In this document: in pieces, positions 1 through 6,967 of the stretch
Layout of the letters: each line of letters opens with the position of its first letter
How positions within the stretch are numbered: the stretch's first letter is position 1
Made by a program: the position numbers and the translations under genes
Source: Eubacteriales bacterium
GTDB taxonomy: Bacteria; Bacillota_A; Clostridia; Lachnospirales; Lachnospiraceae
Length of the DNA: 8,575 nt
Reading direction: 5' to 3'
NCBI GenBank assembly: GCA_030527765.1
Contig: JAUNAE010000153.1
Span: 1-8,575, forward strand
Notes under the pieces: model-generated
The model's input: the letters and a program-made list of their open reading frames with translations, nothing else
Database searches by the model: none
Told to the model about the DNA's origin: nothing

Positions 1-799
<799 letters not shown>

Positions 800-841
800 T
801 TAACGTTTTCGTAAAACAGTTATTGATGAAATATCTCTCAG

Positions 842-855
842 GGCACAAGTGTGCC
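842..855. promoter_or_regulatory. Candidate operator: 14-bp dyad just downstream of the oxidoreductase promoter
   Basis: GGCACA-AG-TGTGCC is a perfect inverted repeat with a two-base centre, lying about 10-23 bases after the predicted transcription start. The 7-mer GCACAAG inside it (843-849) recurs in the same direction at 877-883, directly beside the -10 box, 34 bp away (about three helical turns). A dyad here plus a second copy at the promoter is what a repressor-controlled promoter would look like. The two-base centre makes it a poor RNA hairpin, so a DNA operator is more likely. The neighbouring Rrf2 protein is the obvious candidate to bind it, but that is inference. Confidence 0.45.
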
Positions 856-870
856 TGAAATTCCACATGT

Positions 871-900
871 ATTATAGCACAAGGGATGAAATTTGCGCAA
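871..900 (-). promoter_or_regulatory. Promoter of the pyruvate:ferredoxin oxidoreductase gene (extended -10)
   Basis: On the minus strand, TTGCGC (900-895, -35) is followed after 18 bases by TATAAT (876-871, a perfect -10). TGC precedes the -10, which gives the extended form TGnTATAAT. A run of nine A's on this strand (918-910) lies just upstream of the -35 and could act as an UP-like element. The start of transcription would be near 864, leaving an untranslated leader of about 80 bases before the ATG at 784. No terminator is seen between the regulator gene and this promoter, so read-through from aroK is also possible. Confidence 0.75.
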
Positions 901-926
901 CGAGATTCCTTTTTTTTTGTACATTC

Positions 927-1361
927 TTACATACAATTACAGGACTGTTCTCCCTCGGCAAGAATCTCCTGAAGGGTTTTTCTCTTCAGAAGCTTCCAGA
1001 ACTCCTGCTGAATATCCACAAGTTCTCTATGAACCAGACAGGTAATGCCTCTGGAATGGTTATCTCTCGGACATCCAAAATGAGGATCCATACAGTCAAT
1101 AATGTTCATATCATTGTCAATTGCAGAATAGATATCAAACAGAGTCAGCTCGTCCGGCTGTTGACTAAGGACATATCCTCCGTGTACACCACGGTAGCCT
1201 TTGACAATTCCGGCTTTTTGAAGTTTCTTCAGGATTTTATATGCAAAAGGTGCGGTAATCTCCTCTTTTTCGCAAATTTCTCCAACGCTCAATCGCGCAT
1301 TCTGTCCAAGGGCTCTGATGACCCGAACCGCATAGTCACACTCTCTAGTAATAAACATCAT
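927..1361 (-). CDS. Rrf2-family winged-helix transcriptional regulator with a three-cysteine cluster motif
   Basis: A 144-residue DNA-binding regulator, the usual length for Rrf2/IscR proteins. Residues 1-60 form the winged helix-turn-helix (ITRECDYAVRVIRAL, then APFAYKILKKLQKAGIV). The wing and following motif GYRGVHGGYVLS with ELTLFDIYSAID are typical of the family. Cys90, Cys97 and Cys108 lie in the region where IscR and NsrR hold an Fe-S cluster. The spacing here, C-x6-C-x10-C, differs from IscR's shorter C-x5-C-x5-C, so the ligand cannot be assumed. Two further cysteines form CNC at the extreme C-terminus (141, 143). The start is uncertain by one codon: two ATGs are adjacent (1361 and 1358), with AGAGG at 1364-1368 favouring the second and AGGAAG near 1372-1377 favouring the first. 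The gene begins 6 bases after the aroK stop and is probably co-transcribed with it. It precedes an Fe-S enzyme gene, which suggests redox, NO or Fe-S sensing. Confidence 0.93.
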   Translation of the reverse strand: MMFITRECDYAVRVIRALGQNARLSVGEICEKEEITAPFAYKILKKLQKAGIVKGYRGVHGGYVLSQQPDELTLFDIYSAIDNDMNIIDCMDPHFGCPRDNHSRGITCLVHRELVDIQQEFWKLLKRKTLQEILAEGEQSCNCM

Positions 1362-1367
1362 AACCTC

Positions 1368-1892
1368 TTATCTTCCTGTAATGTGTCGAAATTCTTTCAT
1401 TATTTCATTGCCGATTTCCAATGGGCTTTTTCCGTCTGTAGAGATTACAAGATCCGCAGCATCTCTGTAAGCCGGTTCACGCTTTTCCATCATGTCCTGA
1501 ATATATTCTTCTGTCATATGTCCTTCCAGAAGTGGTCTGTCATGATTGTTTCGGACTCTCTTCAAAATGGTAGACGGTGCAGCTGTAAGCCACACAATTA
1601 CTCCCTGTTCTTTCATCTCCCGGACATTTTCTTCCCTCATGGGTACACCGCCGCCGCAGGATACAATCAGATTCTTCCTGGTTCGGAAACTCTTAAGAAG
1701 ATCTGTCTCAAGTTTGCGAAAATAGTCTTCTCCTTCGTCCCTGAAAATCTGAGAAATTGATTTTTGTTGAAGAGATTCAATTGTCTGATCCATTTCGATG
1801 CGGTTCATCTGAAATTTCGACTGCATACCGGAAGCAATGGTACTCTTCCCGCAGCCCATGAACCCGATCAGAAACAGTTTTGTCTTTTTCAT
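1368..1892 (-). CDS. aroK: Shikimate kinase
   Basis: A 174-residue cytosolic P-loop kinase that phosphorylates shikimate to shikimate 3-phosphate with ATP, the fifth step of the chorismate (aromatic amino acid) pathway. The length is normal for the family. GFMGCGKST (10-18) is the Walker A loop. Asp35 and Arg59 match shikimate-binding residues, CGGG (79-82) is the conserved glycine triad, DRPLL (118-122) is the LID with Arg119, and Arg138 in EKREPAYRDAAD matches the second shikimate arginine. The usual DxD that follows strand 2 is E33-M-D35 here, so the first Asp is a Glu. The start at 1892 is set by AGGAG (1902-1906) and by the family's N-terminus MKKTKLFLIGFMG; the frame stays open upstream to 2135, but that stretch has no kinase character. 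The gene is first in a probable aroK-rrf2 operon, separate from the other shikimate-pathway genes as far as this window shows. Confidence 0.95.
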   Translation of the reverse strand: MKKTKLFLIGFMGCGKSTIASGMQSKFQMNRIEMDQTIESLQQKSISQIFRDEGEDYFRKLETDLLKSFRTRKNLIVSCGGGVPMREENVREMKEQGVIVWLTAAPSTILKRVRNNHDRPLLEGHMTEEYIQDMMEKREPAYRDAADLVISTDGKSPLEIGNEIMKEFRHITGR

Positions 1893-1926
1893 GCCGGCAC
1901 TCTCCTGTTTTATGTTAATTGAGCCT

Positions 1927-1955
1927 ATGATATCCTTTTTTCCATAACTTGTCCA
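1927..1955 (-). promoter_or_regulatory. Promoter of aroK (and rrf2)
   Basis: On the minus strand, TGGACA (1955-1950, five of six to the -35 consensus) is followed after exactly 17 bases by TATCAT (1932-1927, five of six to the -10 consensus). Transcription would start near 1920, giving a leader of about 28 bases that contains the AGGAG ribosome binding site at 1902-1906. Confidence 0.65.
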
Positions 1956-2089
1956 TATGTTAGTTTTAACAGTATTCCGGCGGATTCTGCCCGTCTCATT
2001 GACAATCAAGCGAATTATCGAATGAGAGGTACACTGTCTCTGAAACAAAACGTGGAAAAAGAAAAATTTCTTATTATTAAGAAAAGAGC

Positions 2090-2117
2090 TTGCAAATTCC
2101 TCGTTTTCGGGTACAAT
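2090..2117 (+). promoter_or_regulatory. Promoter of the ABC-F gene
   Basis: TTGCAA (2090-2095) and TACAAT (2112-2117) are separated by 16 bases. Transcription would start near 2124 and produce a leader of about 97 bases before the ATG at 2221, which is long enough to hold regulatory structure. Confidence 0.6.
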
Positions 2118-2165
2118 GGTATGCGGCTGTAACAATTTTTGAAACTATAAATAGAAATAATTATT

Positions 2166-2191
2166 GTAACCATGCTAATTTTCATGGTTGC
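2166..2191 (+). promoter_or_regulatory. Stem-loop in the leader of the ABC-F gene
   Basis: GTAACCATG (2166-2174) pairs with CATGGTTGC (2183-2191) to give a 9-bp stem with one G-U pair and an 8-base A+T-rich loop. It ends 15 bases before AAGGAG (2207-2212). No run of U follows, so it is not an intrinsic terminator; it may stabilise the message or affect access to the ribosome. A weaker pairing, ACAAT (2132-2136) with ATTGT (2163-2167), would overlap its first two bases and compete with it. Confidence 0.4.
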
Positions 2192-2220
2192 TAATTCACA
2201 TTCAAAAAGGAGTATTATAT

Positions 2221-3861
2221 ATGATTTCAGCAAACAACATCACACTGCGAGTTGGAAAAAAAGCTCTGTTTGAAGATGTCAATATCAAGTTTACAGAAGG
2301 AAACTGCTATGGTCTGATTGGTGCCAATGGTGCCGGAAAGTCTACATTCCTGAAGATTCTCTCCGGTCAGCTTGAGCCGACAAAGGGAGATATTGTCATT
2401 ACTCCGGGACAGCGTCTGTCCTTCCTGCAGCAGGACCACTTCAAATATGACGCTTATCCGGTTCTTGATACCGTTATCATGGGTAACAAACGTCTGTATG
2501 AAATTATGAAAGAAAAAGAGGCAATTTATGCAAAGGAAGATTTCTCAGATGAGGATGGTATCCGTGCGAGTGAGCTTGAGGGCGAGTTTGCCGAGATGAA
2601 TGGCTGGGAAGCCGAATCCGATGCTGCTACTCTTCTGAACGGACTCGGTATTGATACAGAGTTCCATTACACACAGATGTCAGATCTGACCGGAAGCCAG
2701 AAAGTCAAAGTTCTTCTTGCTCAGGCTCTGTTCGGAAATCCGGACATTCTTCTTCTCGATGAGCCTACCAACCACTTGGATCTTCCTGCGATCGAGTGGC
2801 TCGAAGAGTTCCTGATCAACTTCGACAATACCGTCATCGTTGTATCCCATGACCGTTACTTCCTGAACAAGGTTTGTACACAGACTGCAGATATCGACTA
2901 TGGCAAAATTCAGCTGTATGCAGGTAACTATGATTTCTGGTTTGAGTCCAGTCAGCTGCTTGTAAAACAGATGAAAGAGGCAAATAAGAAGAAAGAAGAA
3001 AAGATTAAAGAGCTCCAGGAGTTCATTTCCCGATTCAGTGCGAACGCATCAAAATCCAAACAGGCAACTTCCCGTAAGCGTGCTCTTGAAAAAATCACTC
3101 TGGATGACATGAAACCTTCCAGCCGAAAATATCCATACATCGATTTCCGTCCAAACCGCGAAATCGGAAACGAAGTTCTTCGTGTTGAGAATCTGAGCAA
3201 AACCATCGACGGTGTAAAAGTTCTCGATAACATCAGTTTCACTCTTGGCAGAGAAGACAAAGTTGCTTTCGTCGGTTCCAACGAGCAGGCAATCACCACA
3301 TTCTTCAAAATTCTCGTTGGTGAGATGGAGCCGGATGAAGGTAATTACAAATGGGGAATCACAACTTCCCAGACTTACTTCCCGAAAGACAACACCAAAG
3401 AATTCGACAACGATCTTACCATCACAGACTGGCTGACCCAGTATTCTGAGATCAAAGATGCAACCTACGTTCGCGGTTTCCTCGGAAGAATGCTCTTCCC
3501 GGGTGAAGACGGCGTAAAACGTGTAAAAGTTCTTTCCGGTGGCGAGAAGGTACGCTGCCTTCTTTCCAAGATGATGATCTCCGGAGCAAACATTCTGCTT
3601 CTGGATGAGCCTACTAACCATCTGGACATGGAATCCATTCAGGCACTGAACAATGGTCTGATCAAATTCCCGGGTGTTATCCTCTTCACCTCCCATGACC
3701 ATCAGTTTGTTCAGACAACTGCAAATCGTATTATGGAAATTCTTCCAAACGGAACAATGATCGATAAGATCACCACATACGATGAGTATCTGGAAAGCGA
3801 TGAAATGGCTAAGAAGCGCCATGTATACACCGTAAACGAAGAAGACGCGCAGGACAACTAA
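2221..3861 (+). CDS. ykpA: ABC-F family ATPase, YkpA/YbiT type
   Basis: A 546-residue soluble protein with two ATP-binding cassettes and no membrane segment. ABC-F proteins bind the ribosome near the E site and adjust translation or relieve stalling; the precise job of the YkpA branch is less clear. Cassette 1 has Walker A GANGAGKST (34-42), signature LTGSQ (156-160), Walker B ILLLDE with Glu181, and switch His210. The interdomain linker (about 245-310) carries RFSANASKSKQATSRKRALEKI-like sequence typical of this branch. Cassette 2 has a degenerate Walker A, GSNEQAITT (352-360), with no lysine, but an intact LSGGEK (438-443), Glu463 and His492. One composite ATP site is therefore canonical and the other degenerate. 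AAGGAG (2207-2212), 8 bases before ATG 2221, fixes the start; an upstream in-frame ATG at 2188 sits in the leader hairpin without such a site. The gene is monocistronic and ends at a strong terminator. An antibiotic-resistance role is possible for ABC-F proteins in general but is not suggested by this subtype. Confidence 0.94.
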   Translation: MISANNITLRVGKKALFEDVNIKFTEGNCYGLIGANGAGKSTFLKILSGQLEPTKGDIVITPGQRLSFLQQDHFKYDAYPVLDTVIMGNKRLYEIMKEKEAIYAKEDFSDEDGIRASELEGEFAEMNGWEAESDAATLLNGLGIDTEFHYTQMSDLTGSQKVKVLLAQALFGNPDILLLDEPTNHLDLPAIEWLEEFLINFDNTVIVVSHDRYFLNKVCTQTADIDYGKIQLYAGNYDFWFESSQLLVKQMKEANKKKEEKIKELQEFISRFSANASKSKQATSRKRALEKITLDDMKPSSRKYPYIDFRPNREIGNEVLRVENLSKTIDGVKVLDNISFTLGREDKVAFVGSNEQAITTFFKILVGEMEPDEGNYKWGITTSQTYFPKDNTKEFDNDLTITDWLTQYSEIKDATYVRGFLGRMLFPGEDGVKRVKVLSGGEKVRCLLSKMMISGANILLLDEPTNHLDMESIQALNNGLIKFPGVILFTSHDHQFVQTTANRIMEILPNGTMIDKITTYDEYLESDEMAKKRHVYTVNEEDAQDN

Positions 3862-3909
3862 TTCTCCGAATCAAAATAGAGAAAGCGGATTGCGAGAATT
3901 CGATTAACG

Positions 3910-3960
3910 AAAGAGAGAGCTTCTCATCAGGGTGCATCCCTGATGAGAAGCTCTCTCTTT
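3910..3960. terminator. Bidirectional intrinsic terminator, perfect 23-bp stem
   Basis: Bases 3910-3932 pair without a mismatch with 3938-3960 around a five-base loop (TGCAT). The stem ends in T-rich sequence on the plus strand (CTCTTTTG) and on the minus strand (CTCTTTCG). It lies between convergent genes and can stop transcripts from both. A weaker inverted repeat, AATTCTC (3860-3866) with GAGAATT (3894-3900), precedes it and starts inside the ABC-F stop codon. Confidence 0.9.
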
Positions 3961-3980
3961 TGTGCAATTATCACTTAATT

Positions 3981-4835
3981 TTATCGACGTCTGGGATCTC
4001 TGTAAACTCCCTGAGGATTTTGTTTCATGTTTTCCAGAGTCTGTTCTCTTGGAACATCCGTATTTCCTGCAAAATTCCGAGGATTCATCTCCCGTTCATT
4101 GACATTGTAATATGTATCATTTTCCGGATCATACTCTATATCATCGTCATCTGCGGAATTCGGGAAAAAGGTATCCGAAGCTCTCTTCTGTCGTGGAAGT
4201 TCTTCCGTTTCTTCCTCTTCCTCCTCATCATCAGATACACGATTGGTGAGAAACTGAATCAATACACCGAACAGCACAAATCCGAGACTAAAGAGCAGTC
4301 CGTATGGAACCTCTTTCATGGAAATCAGCTTCGCCAGAGCGAATCCGGCGAGAATTCCTCCCGCAAGACTGGTCGCCAGAATAAGAATTTCTTTTTCAAA
4401 TTTCAGAGTCAAAATACCAACTCCCACTCCAATCAGCACACAGAGGAAAAACAGTGCGGAGGTGGTTGGGTGAATCAAATACGTGACAATCAAAGAACCA
4501 AGCCCTGCTCCAAGCAGAAAAATGCCGGCTCTATATATAAGGAACGCAATCAGCGCAACTACAACACCTGCTGCAAAAGCAAAAATAAACAGTGTTTTTC
4601 TGGACTCCACACCGAAACTCATTCCAAGAAGCATGGTCACAGAGGCGCCAATGGCAAAACCTCCAACCATAACCCAGAATCTGAGTAGTCGATACCCCAG
4701 AATACAATTCAAAAATCCAAATAGAAACATGCCGCCAAACAGTACGACCGTTAACGTAGTCAGTTCCTCAATAGAGCGAATTCGCTCAAAAATCACAAGC
4801 ATTCTAGTTAAAATGCCGTTAAAATCAAAATTCAT
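3981..4835 (-). CDS. Seven-helix membrane protein, DUF4203/TMEM198-like, with an acidic cytoplasmic tail
   Basis: A 284-residue integral membrane protein of unknown function. Seven hydrophobic segments are visible at about 26-47, 50-70, 81-101, 103-121, 126-144, 149-171 and 177-197, rich in Gly and Ala as in the DUF4203/TMEM198 family. Basic residues fall in loops 1-2 (YRLLR), 3-4 (YR) and 5-6 (KFEK), which by the positive-inside rule puts the N-terminus outside and the tail inside. The tail (199-284) is hydrophilic and probably disordered: an acidic run DDEEEEEETEE (202-212), a second DDDD (229-232), and a basic end RRR. ATG 4835 is preceded by AAGGAGT (4844-4850) at 8 bases. It lies 45 bases after a secreted transglutaminase-like gene with no terminator between, so the two are probably one transcript. 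The DUF4203 call rests on topology and residue pattern only; no enzymatic or transport motif is recognised. Confidence 0.75.
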   Translation of the reverse strand: MNFDFNGILTRMLVIFERIRSIEELTTLTVVLFGGMFLFGFLNCILGYRLLRFWVMVGGFAIGASVTMLLGMSFGVESRKTLFIFAFAAGVVVALIAFLIYRAGIFLLGAGLGSLIVTYLIHPTTSALFFLCVLIGVGVGILTLKFEKEILILATSLAGGILAGFALAKLISMKEVPYGLLFSLGFVLFGVLIQFLTNRVSDDEEEEEETEELPRQKRASDTFFPNSADDDDIEYDPENDTYYNVNEREMNPRNFAGNTDVPREQTLENMKQNPQGVYRDPRRR

Positions 4836-4880
4836 AAATGATCACTCCTTTCCTGTTGTCGAACATATAGTCAAATCCCA

Positions 4881-6095
4881 TCAGAACATAAAGTAGAAGG
4901 TTTTAAACTGTTTCAGCACTCCTGAATAATAATTTATGGTTGTCAAACCGTTTTTTTCCATATAGTAATTGGCAATTTCCGAAGGACCGCTGCCGTTCTG
5001 CCAGTCAGACAACGCCTGTTGAAAAGCATCATCCGTTGCAAATTTGAACCGGACAACGGCTGCTCCATTATCAATTCTCATTTTGCAGAAATCATAAATC
5101 GTCTGATAATCATAATCTGAGAAGCTTGCCTGATTTTTAACATAGAAGTTCAGATCATGGGAAGTACACTCCGGAATTGCAAAATCCATGTCCGATCTCG
5201 CAACAGCCTCATATTCCTCCGGAAACGGACAGAGATAATCAATCATTGTTGTCTTATGTTCTTCCAGCTGAGCGCTCGCCCCTGCAAAGAAATCCGGCTG
5301 ATCCCCATTGGTGACATCTACATAATAATTCTCACCACCAAGTGTAATAATATTCCATGCATGTCCTTCGGTGGAACCGTCATCTCTCGTAAAATCTCCG
5401 GACACATAAATGACGGGGATATCCAGTCTTTCCGCGAAATACTGAAAAGCTGAAGCATATCCTGCGCAGACAGCCTCATGATTGTACAGAGAACCTGCGA
5501 TATTCTGATCATCCATAGAGGACACATAAGATACGTGATCCACGATCCACACATAAATCTCCATTGCTTTGTCATAATCTGATGCATCGGAAGGGATCCG
5601 GCTCAGTAGATCCTGATAAGCCTGCTCGATGGAGTTTTGAATCTGAGATGCTTCTGATTGATTATACGTGTAATGGGGAGTAAAAACAGCATAGTCCTGA
5701 TCACTGTAGGACTCTGTATAAAAAGATTCCTTGTTATGTACCCAGAAAAGTTCCGGGTGATCATACAATAATGCCATGAAACTTCGATTGATTAGATTCG
5801 TATCACCGGAAGTCACATAGAATTCTGTTTCAAAGTTCTGGATACTTGCAAGCATTTCCCGATAAACTTTTCGTTCTTTGTCAGACAGCTGCTTGTAATA
5901 ATACATCCAGTGCCCTGCAAAGATGGATTCATCTTCCTGCTCTGTCTCATTTCTAAGAGCCGTTACTTCTGCAGGCTCTCCCCAGGCATATACATTTGCA
6001 GACGTGCCAAAGATATTCGACTGCAGAAGAATTACCACAGTAAGCAGCCCTATCCATCGAACCATACGATTTCGAATGTGTAATTGATTATTCAT
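4881..6095 (-). CDS. Secreted transglutaminase-like (papain-fold) protein
   Basis: A 404-residue exported protein. Residues 1-37 look like a signal peptide: basic start (RNRMVR), hydrophobic core (WIGLLTVVILLQ) and a likely cleavage after NVYA. The transglutaminase-like core spans about 170-265 with a full triad: Cys210 in HEAVCAGYA, His245 in EGHAWN, and Asp260 in YYVDVTNGD. Bacterial members act as cysteine proteases, peptidases or protein cross-linkers, and the substrate cannot be read from sequence. The N-terminal region (about 60-165) contains a motif often seen before such cores in clostridia (INRSFMALLYDHPELFWV). The C-terminal 100 residues form an uncharacterised domain with three cysteines (289, 310, 337). 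GGAGGG (6102-6107), 6 bases before ATG 6095, sets the start; upstream in-frame extension to 6257 would destroy the signal peptide. There is no cell-wall sorting signal or lipobox. It is first in a probable two-gene unit with the DUF4203-like membrane protein. Confidence 0.88.
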   Translation of the reverse strand: MNNQLHIRNRMVRWIGLLTVVILLQSNIFGTSANVYAWGEPAEVTALRNETEQEDESIFAGHWMYYYKQLSDKERKVYREMLASIQNFETEFYVTSGDTNLINRSFMALLYDHPELFWVHNKESFYTESYSDQDYAVFTPHYTYNQSEASQIQNSIEQAYQDLLSRIPSDASDYDKAMEIYVWIVDHVSYVSSMDDQNIAGSLYNHEAVCAGYASAFQYFAERLDIPVIYVSGDFTRDDGSTEGHAWNIITLGGENYYVDVTNGDQPDFFAGASAQLEEHKTTMIDYLCPFPEEYEAVARSDMDFAIPECTSHDLNFYVKNQASFSDYDYQTIYDFCKMRIDNGAAVVRFKFATDDAFQQALSDWQNGSGPSEIANYYMEKNGLTTINYYSGVLKQFKTFYFMF

Positions 6096-6127
6096 AACAT
6101 TCCCTCCATGAAAAACTGTAATCTGCA

Positions 6128-6156
6128 TTGCCTTTTCAGAATCTCCATGATAAGCT
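6128..6156 (+). promoter_or_regulatory. Possible weak promoter of pduL
   Basis: TTGCCT (6128-6133) and TAAGCT (6151-6156) are spaced by 17 bases, and TGA precedes the -10, giving an extended-type element. The match is poor (three of six at -10), and it overlaps the opposing promoter of the divergent gene, so the two would compete. Confidence 0.3.
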
Positions 6157-6175
6157 AGTACCAATGAATTTTTAA
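6147..6175 (-). promoter_or_regulatory. Possible promoter of the transglutaminase-like gene
   Basis: On the minus strand, TTAAAA (6175-6170, four of six) is followed after 17 bases by TATCAT (6152-6147, five of six). Transcription would start near 6140, giving a leader of about 45 bases. The -35 overlaps the ribosome binding site of the divergent pduL gene. Confidence 0.45.
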
Positions 6176-6191
6176 AGGAGTATGCGACAAC

Positions 6192-6830
6192 ATGAGTATC
6201 AAAATTCCTATTGAAACTTCCGCCAGACATATTCATCTTTCGGAAAAGGATTTTCATTATCTGTTTGGAGAAGATTCTACGTTACATTATACCAAAGAAT
6301 TGAGTCAGCCGGGACAATATCTTTGCGAAGAACGACTGACTATTCAGGGTCCAAAAGGAAGTTTCCCTGCGACAGCGGTTCTCGGGCCGTTTCGTTCTGA
6401 TACACAGATCGAAGTCTCTCTGACAGACAGCCGCAAACTCGGACTTCCGGGAATTATTCGTCAGTCCGGAGATATTATCGGAACTCCCGGATGTACACTC
6501 ATCGGTCCAAACGGATCTCTGGAGTTACAGCAGGGATTGATTGTCGCCAAGCGCCACATCCATATGACACCCCAGCAGGCCCTTGTGCAGGGTGTGCGTG
6601 ACAACGACGAAGTCTTTGTTCTCACAAAAAGTTACGGCAGAACCGTCATCTATGCAGATGTTGTTGTACGTGTCAGCAGAAGCTATCGACTGGCCATGCA
6701 CGTTGATACAGATGAAGCCAACGCATTCTCCAGTGATGCCGAGCCCTACGGTGTGATCATTAAGTTCTTCGGAGACAACTACGATACACACAAATGGATC
6801 GAGGAAGAATTATCCGGAATCCATCGATAA
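6192..6830 (+). CDS. pduL: Phosphate acyltransferase, PduL type (phosphotransacylase)
   Basis: A 212-residue cytosolic enzyme that interconverts acyl-CoA plus phosphate with acyl phosphate plus CoA. It is the structural alternative to Pta. Two related beta-barrel domains are visible, each opening with a metal-site motif: SARHIHLS (His13, His15) and AKRHIHM (His122, His124). Arg68 and Glu74 in PFRSDTQIEV and His170 in LAMHVDTDEAN complete the expected dimetal site. The protein starts directly at the first domain (MSIKIPIETSARH) with no N-terminal amphipathic encapsulation peptide, and no microcompartment shell gene is present, so a housekeeping acetate role is more likely than propanediol use. 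AAAGGAG (6174-6180) lies 11 bases before ATG 6192, slightly far, but no in-frame start is closer. The gene is monocistronic, divergent from the transglutaminase-like gene, and followed by its own terminator. Whether the substrate is acetyl-CoA or propionyl-CoA cannot be told. Confidence 0.92.
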   Translation: MSIKIPIETSARHIHLSEKDFHYLFGEDSTLHYTKELSQPGQYLCEERLTIQGPKGSFPATAVLGPFRSDTQIEVSLTDSRKLGLPGIIRQSGDIIGTPGCTLIGPNGSLELQQGLIVAKRHIHMTPQQALVQGVRDNDEVFVLTKSYGRTVIYADVVVRVSRSYRLAMHVDTDEANAFSSDAEPYGVIIKFFGDNYDTHKWIEEELSGIHR

Positions 6831-6852
6831 AAATTATCCGGGATTCATAAAG

Positions 6853-6895
6853 AAAAGAAGCAACTGCCCTGTTTTGGATAGCTGCTTCTTTTTTT
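6853..6895. terminator. Intrinsic terminator between pduL and the NlpC/P60 gene
   Basis: AAAAGAAGCA (6853-6862) pairs with TGCTTCTTTT (6883-6892), extended beyond one A/C mismatch by two pairs (CT 6864-6865 with AG 6880-6881). On the plus strand it runs into seven T's (6889-6895), a good terminator for pduL. On the minus strand the stem runs into TTCTTTTCTTT, so it could also end the NlpC/P60 transcript. The 72 bases between it and that gene's stop (6896-6967) show nothing else. Confidence 0.85.
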
Positions 6896-6967
6896 ATGTT
6901 CTTAAGTTTTCCGACTCCATGGTGAGCAAGAAGCGACGCGAACTTACATATCCGCCAATCGTTGTGG

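Larger units (their letters stand above)
1893..2220. other. Divergent intergenic region between aroK and the ABC-F gene
   Basis: This 328-base A+T-rich stretch holds the aroK promoter at its left end and the ABC-F promoter and leader at its right end. Between them (1956-2089) I see no gene, RNA gene or known riboswitch. It holds one inverted repeat, TCTCATT (1994-2000) against AATGAGA (2021-2027) with 20 bases between, of unknown meaning. A TTGACA on the plus strand (1999-2004) lacks a good -10 at the right distance. Confidence 0.7.

Noticed and set aside
849..1760. Plus-strand open frame of 303 codons
   Set aside because: It is antisense to both the Rrf2 regulator and shikimate kinase, starts inside the oxidoreductase leader, and shows low-complexity Phe/Leu/Ser/Cys-rich sequence typical of a shadow frame.
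1994..2027. Inverted repeat TCTCATT...AATGAGA in the divergent intergenic region
   Set aside because: Seven-base arms 20 bases apart are expected by chance in sequence of this length and composition, and it overlaps neither promoter.
1893..2135. N-terminal extension of shikimate kinase to an upstream in-frame ATG
   Set aside because: The extension would cross the aroK promoter and has no domain character. A good AGGAG site fixes the start at 1892, where the family's normal N-terminus begins.
2188..2220. Upstream ATG adding 11 residues to the ABC-F protein
   Set aside because: This ATG lies in the right arm of the leader hairpin without a ribosome binding site, whereas AAGGAG stands 8 bases before ATG 2221, where the conserved N-terminus starts.
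3049..3822. Minus-strand open frame of 257 codons
   Set aside because: It is entirely antisense to the ABC-F gene, and its translation resembles no family.
3960..4688. Plus-strand open frame of 242 codons
   Set aside because: It is antisense to the seven-helix membrane protein, begins in the terminator region, and its second half is Asn/Lys/Gln-rich shadow sequence.
6096..6257. N-terminal extension of the transglutaminase-like protein
   Set aside because: It would overlap pduL and bury the signal peptide; GGAGGG 6 bases before ATG 6095 gives a better start.
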